Shown here piece by piece: positions 47,904-57,094 of a stretch of DNA of 64,000 nt (its first letter is position 1; the number at the start of each line of letters is the position of its first letter). Source of the stretch: Pseudomonas putida (GTDB lineage Bacteria; Pseudomonadota; Gammaproteobacteria; Pseudomonadales; Pseudomonadaceae). The translations under genes were made by a program, and so were the position numbers. The notes beneath the pieces were generated by a model. That model made no database searches. It was not told the DNA's origin and worked only from the letters and a program-made list of their open reading frames with translations. The stretch is from positions 310,001-374,000 of the forward strand of contig NZ_SMTE01000002.1 in assembly GCF_004357765.1 (NCBI RefSeq), given 5' to 3'.

Positions 47904-48797
47904 TCAGCCACTCACCTGGTCGGTCAGCAATTCGGCGAAGGCCTTGGCCATCGCCGATCCACCATGGGCACGCTGCAACAGCCACACTGCCGACATCGCG
48001 TCCTGGTCCAGCAACGTGCGATAGACCACCCCTTCGATGCGCATGCGCTGATAGGAAGCCGGAAGTACCGACACGCCCAACCCCGCCGAGACCAACCCGA
48101 TGATGGTCATCGCCTCACCCGCCTCCTGGGCGAAGTGCGGGCTGAAGCCGGCCTGGCGTGCCAGGCTCTGCAACTGGGCATACAGCCCACTGCCATAGCT
48201 ACGGGGGAAGAACACGAATGGCTCATGGGCCAATGCCGCCATGTGCAGGCCCTGCTCGGTACCGGCAGCCAGCGGATGCGAGGCATTGATGACGGCCACC
48301 AACGGCTCGCGGAACAGTTCCGTGGCCAGAAGTCCGTCCGGCAACGGCATCGGTCGCATCAGGCCGACCTCGATGGATTCGTCGAACACCGCTTGGGCCA
48401 CATCGCGGCTGCTCATTTCCTGCAAGTGCAGGTGCACGGCAGGAAAACGCTGGCGGAAGGCGTGGATAGCCTTGGGAATCTTCGACGTGAACGGCGCCGA
48501 TGAGGTGAAGCCGATCTTCAACTCACCTAACTCGCCGAGCTGGGCACGTCGGGCCACGTCGGCCGCCTTCTCCACCTGTGCCAGCACCTGCCGCGCCTCC
48601 TCGAGAAACAGTCGGCCAGCCTCGCTGAGCTCCACTCGTCGGTTCGTGCGCTCGAACAGGCGCGCACCCAGCTCCTGTTCCAAGGCCTGAATCTGTTGGC
48701 TCAGGGGCGGCTGGGAGATGCCCAGTTGCTGCGCGGCCCTGCCGAAATGCAGCTCTTCGGCGACGGCGATGAAATACCGCAGGTGACGCAGTTCCAT
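47904..48797 (-). CDS. LysR-family transcriptional regulator
   Basis: A 297-residue LysR regulator: N-terminal winged helix-turn-helix (about 1-60, MELRHLRYFIAVAEELHFGR and LGISQPPLSQQIQALE) and a C-terminal periplasmic-binding-like effector domain. It is divergent from an MFS transporter gene, which is its most likely target. The ATG at 48797 has AGGAG 6 bp before it. A T-N11-A palindrome lies 10 bp upstream of the start. The inducer is unknown. Confidence 0.93.
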   Translation of the reverse strand: MELRHLRYFIAVAEELHFGRAAQQLGISQPPLSQQIQALEQELGARLFERTNRRVELSEAGRLFLEEARQVLAQVEKAADVARRAQLGELGELKIGFTSSAPFTSKIPKAIHAFRQRFPAVHLHLQEMSSRDVAQAVFDESIEVGLMRPMPLPDGLLATELFREPLVAVINASHPLAAGTEQGLHMAALAHEPFVFFPRSYGSGLYAQLQSLARQAGFSPHFAQEAGEAMTIIGLVSAGLGVSVLPASYQRMRIEGVVYRTLLDQDAMSAVWLLQRAHGGSAMAKAFAELLTDQVSG

Positions 48798-48806
48798 GTT
48801 CGCTCC

Positions 48807-48863
48807 TAACGAGTCGTTAAAGCTCTTAAATAGGTCGAACAATATATTGGATCTAATCATTAG
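48807..48863. promoter_or_regulatory. LysR-type operators between regulator and transporter
   Basis: TAACGA-G-TCGTTA (48807-48819) is a perfect T-N11-A dyad, and CTAAT-C-ATTAG (48853-48863) is a second small dyad. The pair, 44 bp apart, fits recognition and activation sites of LysR regulators. Confidence 0.5.
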
Positions 48864-48871
48864 GCAGCTAT

Positions 48872-50149
48872 ATGATTTTTTCCATTGCCCCAGAGGTCTC
48901 CCCCGTGAAAACTGCTGTAGCCCCACTTTCCGCCGAGCCCGACCCCGCCCCGCTGAACGAGATCTGGATCGAAAAAGGCTCCCCCGCCTTCATGAAGACC
49001 GTGCTGGCCCTGTTCAGCGGCGGTTTCGCCACGTTCGCCTTGCTGTACTGCGTTCAGCCGATGATGCCGCTGCTGTCCAAGGAGTTTTCGATCAACGCCG
49101 CGCAGAGCAGCCTGGTGCTGTCGGTATCGACGGGCCTGCTGGCGTTCGGACTGTTGGTTACCGGCCCGATCTCCGATCGCATCGGACGCAAGCCGGTGAT
49201 GGTCGCTGCCTTGCTCTGCGCCGCACTGTCGACCCTGGCCAGCGCCGTGATGCCGACCTGGGAACTGGTGCTGGCCACACGCGCGCTGGTCGGCCTGTCG
49301 CTGAGCGGCCTGGCGGCGGTGGCGATGACCTACCTGAGCGAAGAGATCCACCCACAGCACATCGGGCTGGCCATGGGCTTGTACATCGGCGGCAACGCCA
49401 TCGGGGGGATGAGCGGTCGCCTGATCACCGGCGTTCTCATCGATTTCGTCAGTTGGCACACGGCAATGCTGGTGATCGGTGGCCTCGCCCTGGTGGCGGC
49501 AGTGGTGTTCTGGAAGGTCCTGCCCGAATCTCGCAACTTCCGCGCGCAGACGCTCAATCCACGTAGCCTGCTCGATGGCTTCCTCATGCACTTCAAGGAT
49601 GCCGGCCTGCCATGGCTGTTCCTCGAAGCGTTCTTGTTGATGGGCGCCTTCGTCACCTTGTTCAATTACATTGGCTACCGCCTCCTCGCCGAGCCCTATC
49701 ACATGAATCAGGCACTGGTCGGCCTGCTCTCGGTGGTGTACCTGTCGGGCATCTACAGCTCGGCGCAAGTGGGCGCCCTTGCCGACAAGCTAGGCCGCCG
49801 CCGGGTATTCTGGGCGAGCATCCTGGTGATGGCCGGCGGGCTGCTGATGACCCTGGCCAGTCCCTTGACGCTGGTGATCGTCGGCATGCTGGTGTTCACC
49901 TTCGGCTTCTTCGGCGCGCACTCGGTGGCCAGCAGCTGGATCGGTCGCCGGGCCCTGAAGGCCAAGGGCCAGGCTTCGTCGCTGTACCTGTTCTGTTATT
50001 ACGCAGGCTCCAGCGTGGCCGGTACGGCGGGCGGGGTGTTCTGGCACCATGGCGGATGGAACGGCATCGGGCTGTTCATTGGCAGCTTGTTGGCCGTGGC
50101 GTTGCTGGTGGCACTGCATCTGAGCAAGCTGGCGCCCAAGAGTGCCTGA
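48872..50149 (+). CDS. MFS transporter (YnfM-like)
   Basis: A 12-helix major facilitator of about 425 residues, probably a drug or metabolite exporter. It shows the MFS loop motif GPISDRIGRKPVM between helices 2 and 3 and its repeat GALADKLGRRRVF in the second half, plus LVGLSLSGLAAVAMTYLSEE. I keep the ATG at 48872, but a GTG at 48905 with AGAGG upstream would give a shorter, equally plausible N-terminus and leave more room for a promoter beyond the operator at 48853-48863. It is divergent from the LysR gene, which probably controls it. Substrate unknown. Its stop is 12 bp from the gspM stop. Confidence 0.87.
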   Translation: MIFSIAPEVSPVKTAVAPLSAEPDPAPLNEIWIEKGSPAFMKTVLALFSGGFATFALLYCVQPMMPLLSKEFSINAAQSSLVLSVSTGLLAFGLLVTGPISDRIGRKPVMVAALLCAALSTLASAVMPTWELVLATRALVGLSLSGLAAVAMTYLSEEIHPQHIGLAMGLYIGGNAIGGMSGRLITGVLIDFVSWHTAMLVIGGLALVAAVVFWKVLPESRNFRAQTLNPRSLLDGFLMHFKDAGLPWLFLEAFLLMGAFVTLFNYIGYRLLAEPYHMNQALVGLLSVVYLSGIYSSAQVGALADKLGRRRVFWASILVMAGGLLMTLASPLTLVIVGMLVFTFGFFGAHSVASSWIGRRALKAKGQASSLYLFCYYAGSSVAGTAGGVFWHHGGWNGIGLFIGSLLAVALLVALHLSKLAPKSA

Positions 50150-50161
50150 ACACGGCGCACT

Positions 50162-50632
50162 TCAAATGTCCGCCAGTTCCAGCACCAAGCGCGCATGCAG
50201 CAACTCACCCTGGGCCTGCAACTGGATGCCACGAACTCTGCCACCATCCCGTTCGAGCTGATGCAACCACGGCAAGACCTGGGTGGCCGGGCCTTCGAGG
50301 CTGACATCCAGCTGCCCGGCCTTGGCTTGCAGACTGTTGATGCGGATACCGGCGGCCTTGGCGCGCTCACTCAAGGTGGCAGGTGTCAGCCGGGGGGTTG
50401 CGCCATCTGACCGGGGCGGCCCCTGCATCAGCCGCCGCAAATTGGCGCCCTGCTCATATTCCGCCACGAGATTTCGTTCAGCCTGCTGCAAGCGCGCCTG
50501 ACCCGGTAGCCAGAGCAGTTGATGAATCACCAGCAGGCCGCAGGCCCACAGACCCACTTGCAACAGGACACGTCGAGCGCTCGATATCTGCTGCCACTGA
50601 CGCACCAAGGTGTGATCGCTCCAGGGTTTCAA
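50162..50632 (-). CDS. gspM: Type II secretion protein GspM
   Basis: A 156-residue inner membrane protein with one N-terminal transmembrane helix (about 20-42) and a periplasmic ferredoxin-like domain; it joins GspL and GspF in the assembly platform. Sequence likeness to known GspM is weak, so the call rests on length, topology and position as the last gene after gspL. The start appears to be TTG at 50632, overlapping the gspL stop as TTGA, so translation is probably coupled. Confidence 0.8.
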   Translation of the reverse strand: MKPWSDHTLVRQWQQISSARRVLLQVGLWACGLLVIHQLLWLPGQARLQQAERNLVAEYEQGANLRRLMQGPPRSDGATPRLTPATLSERAKAAGIRINSLQAKAGQLDVSLEGPATQVLPWLHQLERDGGRVRGIQLQAQGELLHARLVLELADI

Positions 50633-51741
50633 TCAACCTCCTCCCAGGAAAGACTGGCTCGAACGCCGCCATCGTCCTGCCGGCCATGCTCCATATGCAG
50701 ACCTGGAACCCGCTCGGCCAGTCGTTCAAGGTCGCCGAAGCTCTGAGCGACAACGTCCACCCGCCATCCTTGCGCAGGGCTCGATTCGGCACGCTCGATG
50801 GTGATGTTCGCGGCCGCGACCAACTGCTCGGCGAATCCGGCCAGCTTCTCTACCGCGGTGGTTGCCTGGGGGCGGGCTTGCAGCGAACTGATCAGCAGGT
50901 TCAAGTCTGAGCCGACAGGCTGCCCGGGCGTCCAGCGCTGCAATGCCTGGACGGTCTCGGCATGCTGGCGTGATGCGAGCCGCGACAATCGCTCAGCCTG
51001 CAGATGATCCGCTGCGCAGACCATCAGCGCGGCAAGCGTCACCCCGCCTGCCAGCCCTACCCAAGAGGGGGCTTTGCCTCGCCGCCGCAAGTCCCCTTGG
51101 CGCAGGTCCACGGCGCCGCCACGGCCTTGCAACAAGATGTCGAGGGCATTGCCGACCTGCCGTTCGTCACCCATCCCAGTAATCGCCCCGGCCTCCGCCA
51201 TCCAAGGCATGCCCGGGCATTTCGCCAAGAGAGCTCCCGCAGCCTGGGCACCGACCGCCAGCCGCACGCCCTCGGTGCCCCCTAACAACCAGCGCCCTTC
51301 GAACCACAGAGCACAGACCCGCTCGGCCACCAGCAGATCGGCATCGACATGGATTGCTACAGGGTCGATGCCCTGTCCCTGCAATAGCGCCAGCACCCGG
51401 CGCAGTTGCGCCTGGGCGACGATCAGGACCTTTCGCCGACCCTGTCCATCCACCGGCCCGAACGCCAGGTGCGATGCTTCCAGCGATGCGGCCAGCTGCT
51501 CTTCGGCGGCATACGCCAGGGCCTCGCGACTGGGGCGCCGCCCCGGCACCGGCCCGATCGGGCAATATCCCGCCATTTCCATGGGCAGCACCAGCACCAC
51601 ACCTGCGTCGCTCAGTGCCGCCGGCAGCTCAGCCAAGGTGGAACGGTAGGTATTACCATCCGCCGCACGCACAAGCACTGGCCACTGCGCGTCCCCCTGC
51701 GCCAGCCCCTCGGCCAGCAGAAACAGGTAAATGTCATTCAT
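50629..51741 (-). CDS. gspL: Type II secretion protein GspL
   Basis: GspL is the inner membrane protein that recruits the GspE ATPase. The 370-residue protein has an actin-like cytoplasmic domain (about 1-225), one membrane segment (about 231-250, WVGLAGGVTLAALMVCAADH) and a periplasmic domain. VLPMEMAGYCPIGPVPGRRPS and the YAAEEQLA block are typical of the cytoplasmic half. The ATG overlaps the gspK stop by 8 bp and the gene overlaps gspM by 4 bp. Confidence 0.88.
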   Translation of the reverse strand: MNDIYLFLLAEGLAQGDAQWPVLVRAADGNTYRSTLAELPAALSDAGVVLVLPMEMAGYCPIGPVPGRRPSREALAYAAEEQLAASLEASHLAFGPVDGQGRRKVLIVAQAQLRRVLALLQGQGIDPVAIHVDADLLVAERVCALWFEGRWLLGGTEGVRLAVGAQAAGALLAKCPGMPWMAEAGAITGMGDERQVGNALDILLQGRGGAVDLRQGDLRRRGKAPSWVGLAGGVTLAALMVCAADHLQAERLSRLASRQHAETVQALQRWTPGQPVGSDLNLLISSLQARPQATTAVEKLAGFAEQLVAAANITIERAESSPAQGWRVDVVAQSFGDLERLAERVPGLHMEHGRQDDGGVRASLSWEEVD

Positions 51742-52591
51742 CGGGCATTGGCTCCGGTTGTGCAGAATGAACCCGACGCACCACGCGTATCCGAAGCGTG
51801 TCCGGGTCGATCTCCAAGTCGCTGTACAAGTAAAGGGACCGGCCCTGTAGCACTGCCCGGACTTCCAGGCGGTACCATCGGCTGTTTACCCTCAGGCCAT
51901 GGCTGTCGATGCCCAGGCCAACCAGTTGTGGCTGCGCCAGAAAGCGCTGAACGCTGGCAGAGCCCTCCTCGTCCCGCCCGTTGACCAGGCGCTCGGCGGT
52001 GGCGGGTTCGACCCCTTCGAGGGCTGCGAGCAACGTGGCCGACGCGGTATTGATGTTCAGCCCCGCTTGCGCCGGCAACGCCACGACCCAGGGGCGCAAA
52101 CGCCGCATGACTTCGCCATCGACACCCGGCAGAGCCCGCAGCTGGCTGGGATCGAGCAGCCGTTGACCAGCCAGGGCGTCCAATGCCGGCGCCTCGATCT
52201 GCAAGACGCGACACAGACGCTGCCAACGTTCGAGCAGCACCGGGTCCAAGGTCTTGCGTGCAGTGAGCGCCCCGAGGTTGAAGCGACCGGACAGGTCCTC
52301 CAACTTCAAGTGCACCTGCCCCTGCGCAAGATCGAGCACGCGCGGTTGCGCCCAGGGCTGGCCGGTATGGGTAATCTGCAACAAGGTGGTGGCCTGCTGC
52401 TTGAGCTGCGCCATGGCGTAGCGCTCTCCCGCCTGCGCCAGCTGCAAAAGCCGCGACGCGTCGATCTGTTGCCCGATAGCACCGAGCATGCCGTGATGGC
52501 TGCGTAACGAGCCGGCGACCAGCATGATCAGCAGTGCCATCACCAGCAGCACGGTTACCAGTGCCACGCCCCGCTGCCGCGGCTTGCTCAC
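51734..52591 (-). CDS. gspK: Type II secretion minor pseudopilin GspK
   Basis: GspK is the large minor pseudopilin that caps the pseudopilus tip. The 285-residue protein has the prepilin-type segment QRGVALVTVLLVMALLIMLV and the GspK fold with LNINTASATLLAALEG. The start is a GTG (52591) overlapping the gspJ stop as GTGA; the reading frame is open for another 100 codons upstream but that part lies over gspJ. The usual Glu at +5 of mature pseudopilins is absent, as normal for GspK. Confidence 0.92.
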   Translation of the reverse strand: MSKPRQRGVALVTVLLVMALLIMLVAGSLRSHHGMLGAIGQQIDASRLLQLAQAGERYAMAQLKQQATTLLQITHTGQPWAQPRVLDLAQGQVHLKLEDLSGRFNLGALTARKTLDPVLLERWQRLCRVLQIEAPALDALAGQRLLDPSQLRALPGVDGEVMRRLRPWVVALPAQAGLNINTASATLLAALEGVEPATAERLVNGRDEEGSASVQRFLAQPQLVGLGIDSHGLRVNSRWYRLEVRAVLQGRSLYLYSDLEIDPDTLRIRVVRRVHSAQPEPMPDE

Positions 52592-53166
52592 AGGCTGGCC
52601 CCCGCCAACGGCAGGACCCGGCGTATCGCCTGCAGACGCTGGGTCGACAGGATGACTTCGAGCGCCAACGGTGGCTGGGTCATCTTCCCGTCGGATGACC
52701 AACCCTCCTCTGCGCCATACAACCGCCAGTGCAACGCCACTACGCCTTCCAATAGCCGCTGCGGGCGCACTTCGCCGTACTCCAGCGTGCGCCGCTGACG
52801 CCACAGCACCCCATCCTCGAGCCAGTACTCGACGATCCTCAGATCGCTGCGCGGCAATGCCTGGCGGTCGTATTCTGCGCCCAGCAACCAACTCACTCGA
52901 TGCGGCGTCAGCACCACATTGGAACTCGCACGCTTGTCCCCGGAGGCTGGCCAGTAACCTTGCAGGGCGTCACGCTGCATCACGCTCATGGCTCGGCCGA
53001 GTGCGCGGAGTTCGTCGGCGTAGGCCTGACGCGCGGCATCGGCGCGTACCCAGGTCGCCAGCAACTGGCTGGTGCCGGTGGCAAGCAAGGCGAAGACGCT
53101 GATGGCCAGCAGCAGTTCCAACAGCGTGAAGCCGCGCTGGGCACGCCGTGGATCATGGGCGTTCAT
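52588..53166 (-). CDS. gspJ: Type II secretion minor pseudopilin GspJ
   Basis: A 192-residue minor pseudopilin with the prepilin motif RGFTLLELLLAISVFALLA (Glu+5 present) and a C-terminal beta domain. The ATG at 53166 gives MNAHDPRRAQRGFTLLE and overlaps the gspI stop by 14 bp. Overlaps gspK by 4 bp. With GspI and GspK it forms the tip complex; cleavage needs a PilD-type peptidase encoded elsewhere. Confidence 0.92.
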   Translation of the reverse strand: MNAHDPRRAQRGFTLLELLLAISVFALLATGTSQLLATWVRADAARQAYADELRALGRAMSVMQRDALQGYWPASGDKRASSNVVLTPHRVSWLLGAEYDRQALPRSDLRIVEYWLEDGVLWRQRRTLEYGEVRPQRLLEGVVALHWRLYGAEEGWSSDGKMTQPPLALEVILSTQRLQAIRRVLPLAGASL

Positions 53167-53536
53167 CGCCTGCCTCCAGCCAGCCCACCGCCTGGTGAAG
53201 CGGTCGCCCATCAGCCGCCAGGCCAACGCTCACGCTCACCTCCACCAGACCAAGGCCCACCAGTGAGCGCCGCGATTCCTCGAGCACCCAGGTGCGCTGA
53301 TCGAGGCGAACCTGCAACGTACGTTGCGCCTTGGCCGGCATCGCCTGCACGCGGAGCTCGCTGAGGTGGTTGTCTGCAATCCAACTGGCGAACAAGCGAT
53401 CACGCACATCCTGGGACTGCGTCAGCAGGTGCTGACTGGCCGTGGTCACCGCCGCGGCAAGGACGGCGAACACCGTCAGTGCCACCAGCACTTCCAACAG
53501 CGTGAAGCCACGTTCAGAGTTCGAGCCAGGGGTCAT
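53153..53536 (-). CDS. gspI: Type II secretion minor pseudopilin GspI
   Basis: A 127-residue minor pseudopilin, the core of the tip complex. The prepilin motif is ERGFTLLEVLVALTVFAVLA with Glu+5, and the body has LASWIADNHLSELR-like GspI features. It overlaps gspH at its 5' end (23 bp) and gspJ at its 3' end. Confidence 0.92.
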   Translation of the reverse strand: MTPGSNSERGFTLLEVLVALTVFAVLAAAVTTASQHLLTQSQDVRDRLFASWIADNHLSELRVQAMPAKAQRTLQVRLDQRTWVLEESRRSLVGLGLVEVSVSVGLAADGRPLHQAVGWLEAGDERP

Positions 53537-53978
53537 TCAGGCCATCGCTCGTGACGCGGGCAAGTTCCACACCTGCCTGCTGAAAGGACAACGAAAAAGG
53601 GGTGTATTCGTCGTTGCTGGCAAACACCAACTGGGCAATATTCGAATCGCTGGCGAGGACCACAGGAAGGCTGTCGATCTCCAGCAACAGGTCCAGCCCC
53701 GTATCGTGGCGCGGCCCTTCGACCTGCCAGATTCGCCCTGCCGCCTTGAGCAGCTGATAGCCGTGCGGGTCGATGTGCACGCCAAGCGCCTGCCCCTCCA
53801 GGACGGCCTGGTGCCGGGCATGCTGAACCAGTTGCAAGAACAGGCTCGCTTCTTCACGGGCCAGTCGCTGCGGGTCACGCCCAGCCTGGAACCCCGCGAG
53901 CCCCATGACGATGCCCACCAGCACCAGCACCAGCATCATTTCCAGAAGGGTGAAGCCCCGTGCCTGGCGCCGCATCAT
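53514..53978 (-). CDS. gspH: Type II secretion minor pseudopilin GspH
   Basis: A 154-residue minor pseudopilin with prepilin motif ARGFTLLEMMLVLVLVGIVM. The rest follows the GspH pattern (GRDPQRLAREEASLFLQLVQ, early helix then beta domain). It overlaps gspG by 4 bp (ATGA) and gspI by 23 bp, so the cluster is tightly coupled. Confidence 0.9.
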   Translation of the reverse strand: MMRRQARGFTLLEMMLVLVLVGIVMGLAGFQAGRDPQRLAREEASLFLQLVQHARHQAVLEGQALGVHIDPHGYQLLKAAGRIWQVEGPRHDTGLDLLLEIDSLPVVLASDSNIAQLVFASNDEYTPFSLSFQQAGVELARVTSDGLNDPWLEL

Positions 53979-54421
53979 TCGGTCCAGTTGCCGATATCGG
54001 CATCGGCGTTCTCACCCCCCGGCTGGCTGTCGGCGCCGAGGGAATAGAGATCGAAGCCCTGGTTCGAACGGGTCCCGGGACTGGCGTATTGGTATGGCGC
54101 GCCCCAGGGGTCGAGCGGAGCGCTTTTGAGGTACCCCTGGGCACTCCACTGACGGGGCAATGGGGCGATGGTAGGACGCTTGACCAGTGCCTCGAGGCCT
54201 TGGGCCGTGCTGGGGTAGCGCCCGTTGTCCAGGCGATAGATCTCCAGCGCGGTGGAAATGGACTGGATATCGGTACGTGCCGCTGTCAGCTTGGCGTGTT
54301 CCGGGCGGCTCATCACATTGGGCAGGACCAGTGCGCCGAGTACGCCCAGGATGACGATGACCACCATGATTTCGATGAGGGTGAAGCCGCGTTGTCGGCG
54401 ACGAACAGAGCCAGGAGACAT
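53975..54421 (-). CDS. gspG: Type II secretion major pseudopilin GspG
   Basis: GspG builds the periplasmic pseudopilus. The 148-residue protein has prepilin motif RGFTLIEIMVVIVILGVLGA, then the GspG-specific block DIQSISTALEIYRLDNGRYP, PSTAQGLEALVKRP and the C-terminal DPWGAPYQY with the calcium-site region DLYSLGADSQPGG. The ATG at 54421 follows AGGAG-like CTCCTGG on the plus strand; the longer frame lies over gspF. Confidence 0.96.
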   Translation of the reverse strand: MSPGSVRRRQRGFTLIEIMVVIVILGVLGALVLPNVMSRPEHAKLTAARTDIQSISTALEIYRLDNGRYPSTAQGLEALVKRPTIAPLPRQWSAQGYLKSAPLDPWGAPYQYASPGTRSNQGFDLYSLGADSQPGGENADADIGNWTE

Positions 54422-54422
54422 A

Positions 54423-55628
54423 TCAGTTGACCAATTGGTTGAGGTTGAGAATCGGCAGGAGGATGGCCAGCACGATGAACAGCACGATGCCACCCATCAC
54501 CAGCAGCATCAGGGGTTCGCAGAGACTGACGAGAAGAGAGATACGGCCGGCCAGGTGCTTGGCCTGAAGGTCGGCGGCGCGTTCGAGCATGCTGTCCAGT
54601 TCGCCCGCCCGCTCGCCGCTGGCGATCATGTGCAGCATCAATGGGGGCAAGGTCTCGCTGCGGGCAAGGCTATTGGCCAAGGTCGTTCCTTCGGCGACTT
54701 CCCGCGCAGCCGCTTGCAGGCGCTCGCGCAGTACCCGATTGCCCACGACGTCCGCGCCGATGGTCATAGCATCGACCAGAACGACACCACTGCGACCTAG
54801 AATCGCCAGCGTGCTGACAAACCGCGCCGCGTCGCTGGCGCGCACGAAGCCGCCATAACCGGGCAAGCGCAAGACCAGGGCATGCCATTGCCGGCGTCGT
54901 TGCGGCTGACGTAACGCCAGGGCTATGCCCACCGCAGCGAGCACCACCAACAGCAATGCCGACAAACCCAGGCTGACGACCCCCTCACTTAGCGCGATCA
55001 GCACCTGGGTCGGCAACGGCAATTGCGCCTGGTCACGGGCGAAGGCCTGCACCACGTCTGGCACGACATAGCCCAGCAGAAACCCCACCACCAGAATCGA
55101 CACGACCATCAGGATCAGCGGATAGAGCATCGCCAACTGCACCTTCTGGCGCAGGGCCTGCTGGGCCTCGCCATGCTCGGCCAACCGTTCCAGCACCCCG
55201 GCCAGATGCCCGGAGCGCTCGGCCGCCTCGACAGTGGCACGGTACATGGGGGGAAAAGCTGCGGGATAATGCGCCAGTGCATCGGCAAAGGCATTGCCTT
55301 CGGCGACCCGCTCGGCCACGCCCAGCAACAGCTGCTTGGCCTGGCGCTGGTTGGTCTGCCACGCCACCGCGTGCAAGGCCTCGGTCAGCGGCATGCCGGC
55401 CTGCAACAAGGTGGCCAGTTGTCGGGTCAGCAGGCAACGACGGTCGAGCGAAAGCCGGTGACCGGGGGCCAGCGCAGTGAAAGGCGACGGCTGCACCGCC
55501 CTGATCGCCAACACCGTCAGGCCTTGCTCGCGCAGCTGTTGCCGGGCCTGACGCGCATTCGGCGCGTCCAGCGTGCCACGTAGACGTGCGCCCTCGAGCG
55601 AGTGTGCCTGATACCTGAAAACCGGCAT
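54423..55628 (-). CDS. gspF: Type II secretion inner membrane protein GspF
   Basis: GspF is the polytopic platform protein. The 401-residue protein has two repeated T2SSF domains (about 65-190 and 270-395) with SLDRRCLLTRQLATLLQAGM and DAARFVSTLAILGRSGVVLV, and three membrane segments. The ATG at 55628 gives MPVFRYQAHSLEG; an in-frame TTG six bases earlier overlaps the gspE stop and is an alternative. It is followed with a 1 bp gap by gspG. Confidence 0.94.
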   Translation of the reverse strand: MPVFRYQAHSLEGARLRGTLDAPNARQARQQLREQGLTVLAIRAVQPSPFTALAPGHRLSLDRRCLLTRQLATLLQAGMPLTEALHAVAWQTNQRQAKQLLLGVAERVAEGNAFADALAHYPAAFPPMYRATVEAAERSGHLAGVLERLAEHGEAQQALRQKVQLAMLYPLILMVVSILVVGFLLGYVVPDVVQAFARDQAQLPLPTQVLIALSEGVVSLGLSALLLVVLAAVGIALALRQPQRRRQWHALVLRLPGYGGFVRASDAARFVSTLAILGRSGVVLVDAMTIGADVVGNRVLRERLQAAAREVAEGTTLANSLARSETLPPLMLHMIASGERAGELDSMLERAADLQAKHLAGRISLLVSLCEPLMLLVMGGIVLFIVLAILLPILNLNQLVN

Positions 55629-55630
55629 CG

Positions 55631-57094
55631 TCAATCCTGTCCCGTCACGCGCAACAGTTCCTCGACACTGGTCTGCCCTTGGCAGACACGCTCAACGCCG
55701 TGCTGGAACAGGCTGGACGTCATGGGCCGGATCATCTCGCGCATCTGCGCCTGGGCGGCGCGACCATGAATGGCTTGAGCCAGGGACGGCGTGACAACCA
55801 CCAGCTCGTGCAGCGCCACACGTCCTCTGTAACCCATCTGGCAATGCTCGCAACCGGCGGCCCGGTAAAGATGCGTGGGCAGATCATCGGGGTTGCCCAG
55901 GGCTCGTGCCATGGCGGCGTCCACCGCACAGGCGACCTTGCAGTGCGGGCACAGCCTACGCACCAGGCGTTGGGCCATGACCCCAGCGAGCGACGAGGCG
56001 AGCAGGCAGGTATCGATCCCCATGTCCGCCAACCGGGTGATGGCGCCCAAGGCATCGTTGGTGTGCAGGGTCGACAGCACCAGGTGGCCGGTCAGCGACG
56101 CCTGCACGGCGATGTCGGCGGTTTCCCGGTCACGGATCTCGCCGACCATCACCACGTCCGGGTCCTGCCGCAGAATCGCCCGCAGGCCACGGGCAAAGGT
56201 CATCTCGACCTTGGTATTGACCTGGGTCTGCCCGATGCCGGGCAAGTGGTATTCGATCGGATCCTCGACGGTGAGGATGTTGCGCGACTCCTGGTTGAGC
56301 ACCGAAAGCGCGGTGTAGAGGGTCGTGGTCTTGCCGGAGCCGGTCGGGCCGGTGACCAGGAAGATGCCATGGGGCCTGTCCAGCAGGCCCAGGAAGCTGT
56401 CGCGCACCGACGGTTGCATCTGCATGTGATCGACATCCAGGCGCACAGCGCGTTTGTCCAGCAGACGCAGCACCACCCGCTCGCCATGTGCGGCGGGCAG
56501 CGTCGAGACCCGCACATCGACTTCATGACCCGCCAGCCGCAGACTGATCCGACCATCCTGAGGCACGCGTTTTTCCGCGATGTCCAGGCGCGCCATGACC
56601 TTGATTCTCGAGACCAGCAAAGCCGCGACCGCCCGGGGTGGCGTGAGCACTTCACGCATGATGCCGTCGATGCGCATCCGAACCCGTAGCTGTTGCTCGA
56701 ATGTCTCGAGATGGATATCCGAAGCCTGCGCCCTGACGGCCTCACTGAGCAGGGCGTTGAGCAAGCGGATGATCGGCGCATCGTCCTGCTGGTCGAGCAG
56801 GTCGCAGGTCTGCGGCAAGGCCTCGGCCAGGCGGGACAGATCGATGTGTTCGTCCAGGCCCTGGATCAGCGACTGGGCGGCATCCTGGGCCGCGCCATAG
56901 CACTGCGTCAGGTGCCGGGCGAACTGCTCGGCATCCACCCAACGCAACGGCCAGTCAGGACCCACCACCCGCAGGGCCTCGGAAAGCGCCTCCAGCGTGG
57001 CATCCTCGCGCATCAGCAGTGCTGGCTGCGCAGCCTGCTGGTCGAGGAGGATCCCGTGGCGACGGGCAAAGCTGAAGGGCAGCACGGGACTCAC
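55631..57094 (-). CDS. gspE: Type II secretion ATPase GspE
   Basis: GspE powers pseudopilus assembly. The 487-residue ATPase has Walker A GPTGSGKTTTLYTAL (about 255), the Asp box LTVEDPIEY, Walker B RAILRQDPDVVMVGEIRD, the His box and the tetracysteine zinc motif CPHC...CEHC (about 385-420). The N-terminal domain is present but short. The start is GTG (57094) overlapping the gspD stop as GTGA. Confidence 0.96.
   Translation of the reverse strand: MSPVLPFSFARRHGILLDQQAAQPALLMREDATLEALSEALRVVGPDWPLRWVDAEQFARHLTQCYGAAQDAAQSLIQGLDEHIDLSRLAEALPQTCDLLDQQDDAPIIRLLNALLSEAVRAQASDIHLETFEQQLRVRMRIDGIMREVLTPPRAVAALLVSRIKVMARLDIAEKRVPQDGRISLRLAGHEVDVRVSTLPAAHGERVVLRLLDKRAVRLDVDHMQMQPSVRDSFLGLLDRPHGIFLVTGPTGSGKTTTLYTALSVLNQESRNILTVEDPIEYHLPGIGQTQVNTKVEMTFARGLRAILRQDPDVVMVGEIRDRETADIAVQASLTGHLVLSTLHTNDALGAITRLADMGIDTCLLASSLAGVMAQRLVRRLCPHCKVACAVDAAMARALGNPDDLPTHLYRAAGCEHCQMGYRGRVALHELVVVTPSLAQAIHGRAAQAQMREMIRPMTSSLFQHGVERVCQGQTSVEELLRVTGQD

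Noticed and set aside
47026-48797. Plasmid-type partition or toxin-antitoxin module around the ParA gene
   Set aside because: No ParB, centromere-like iterons, replication gene or toxin/antitoxin pair is present; neighbours are housekeeping and regulatory genes.
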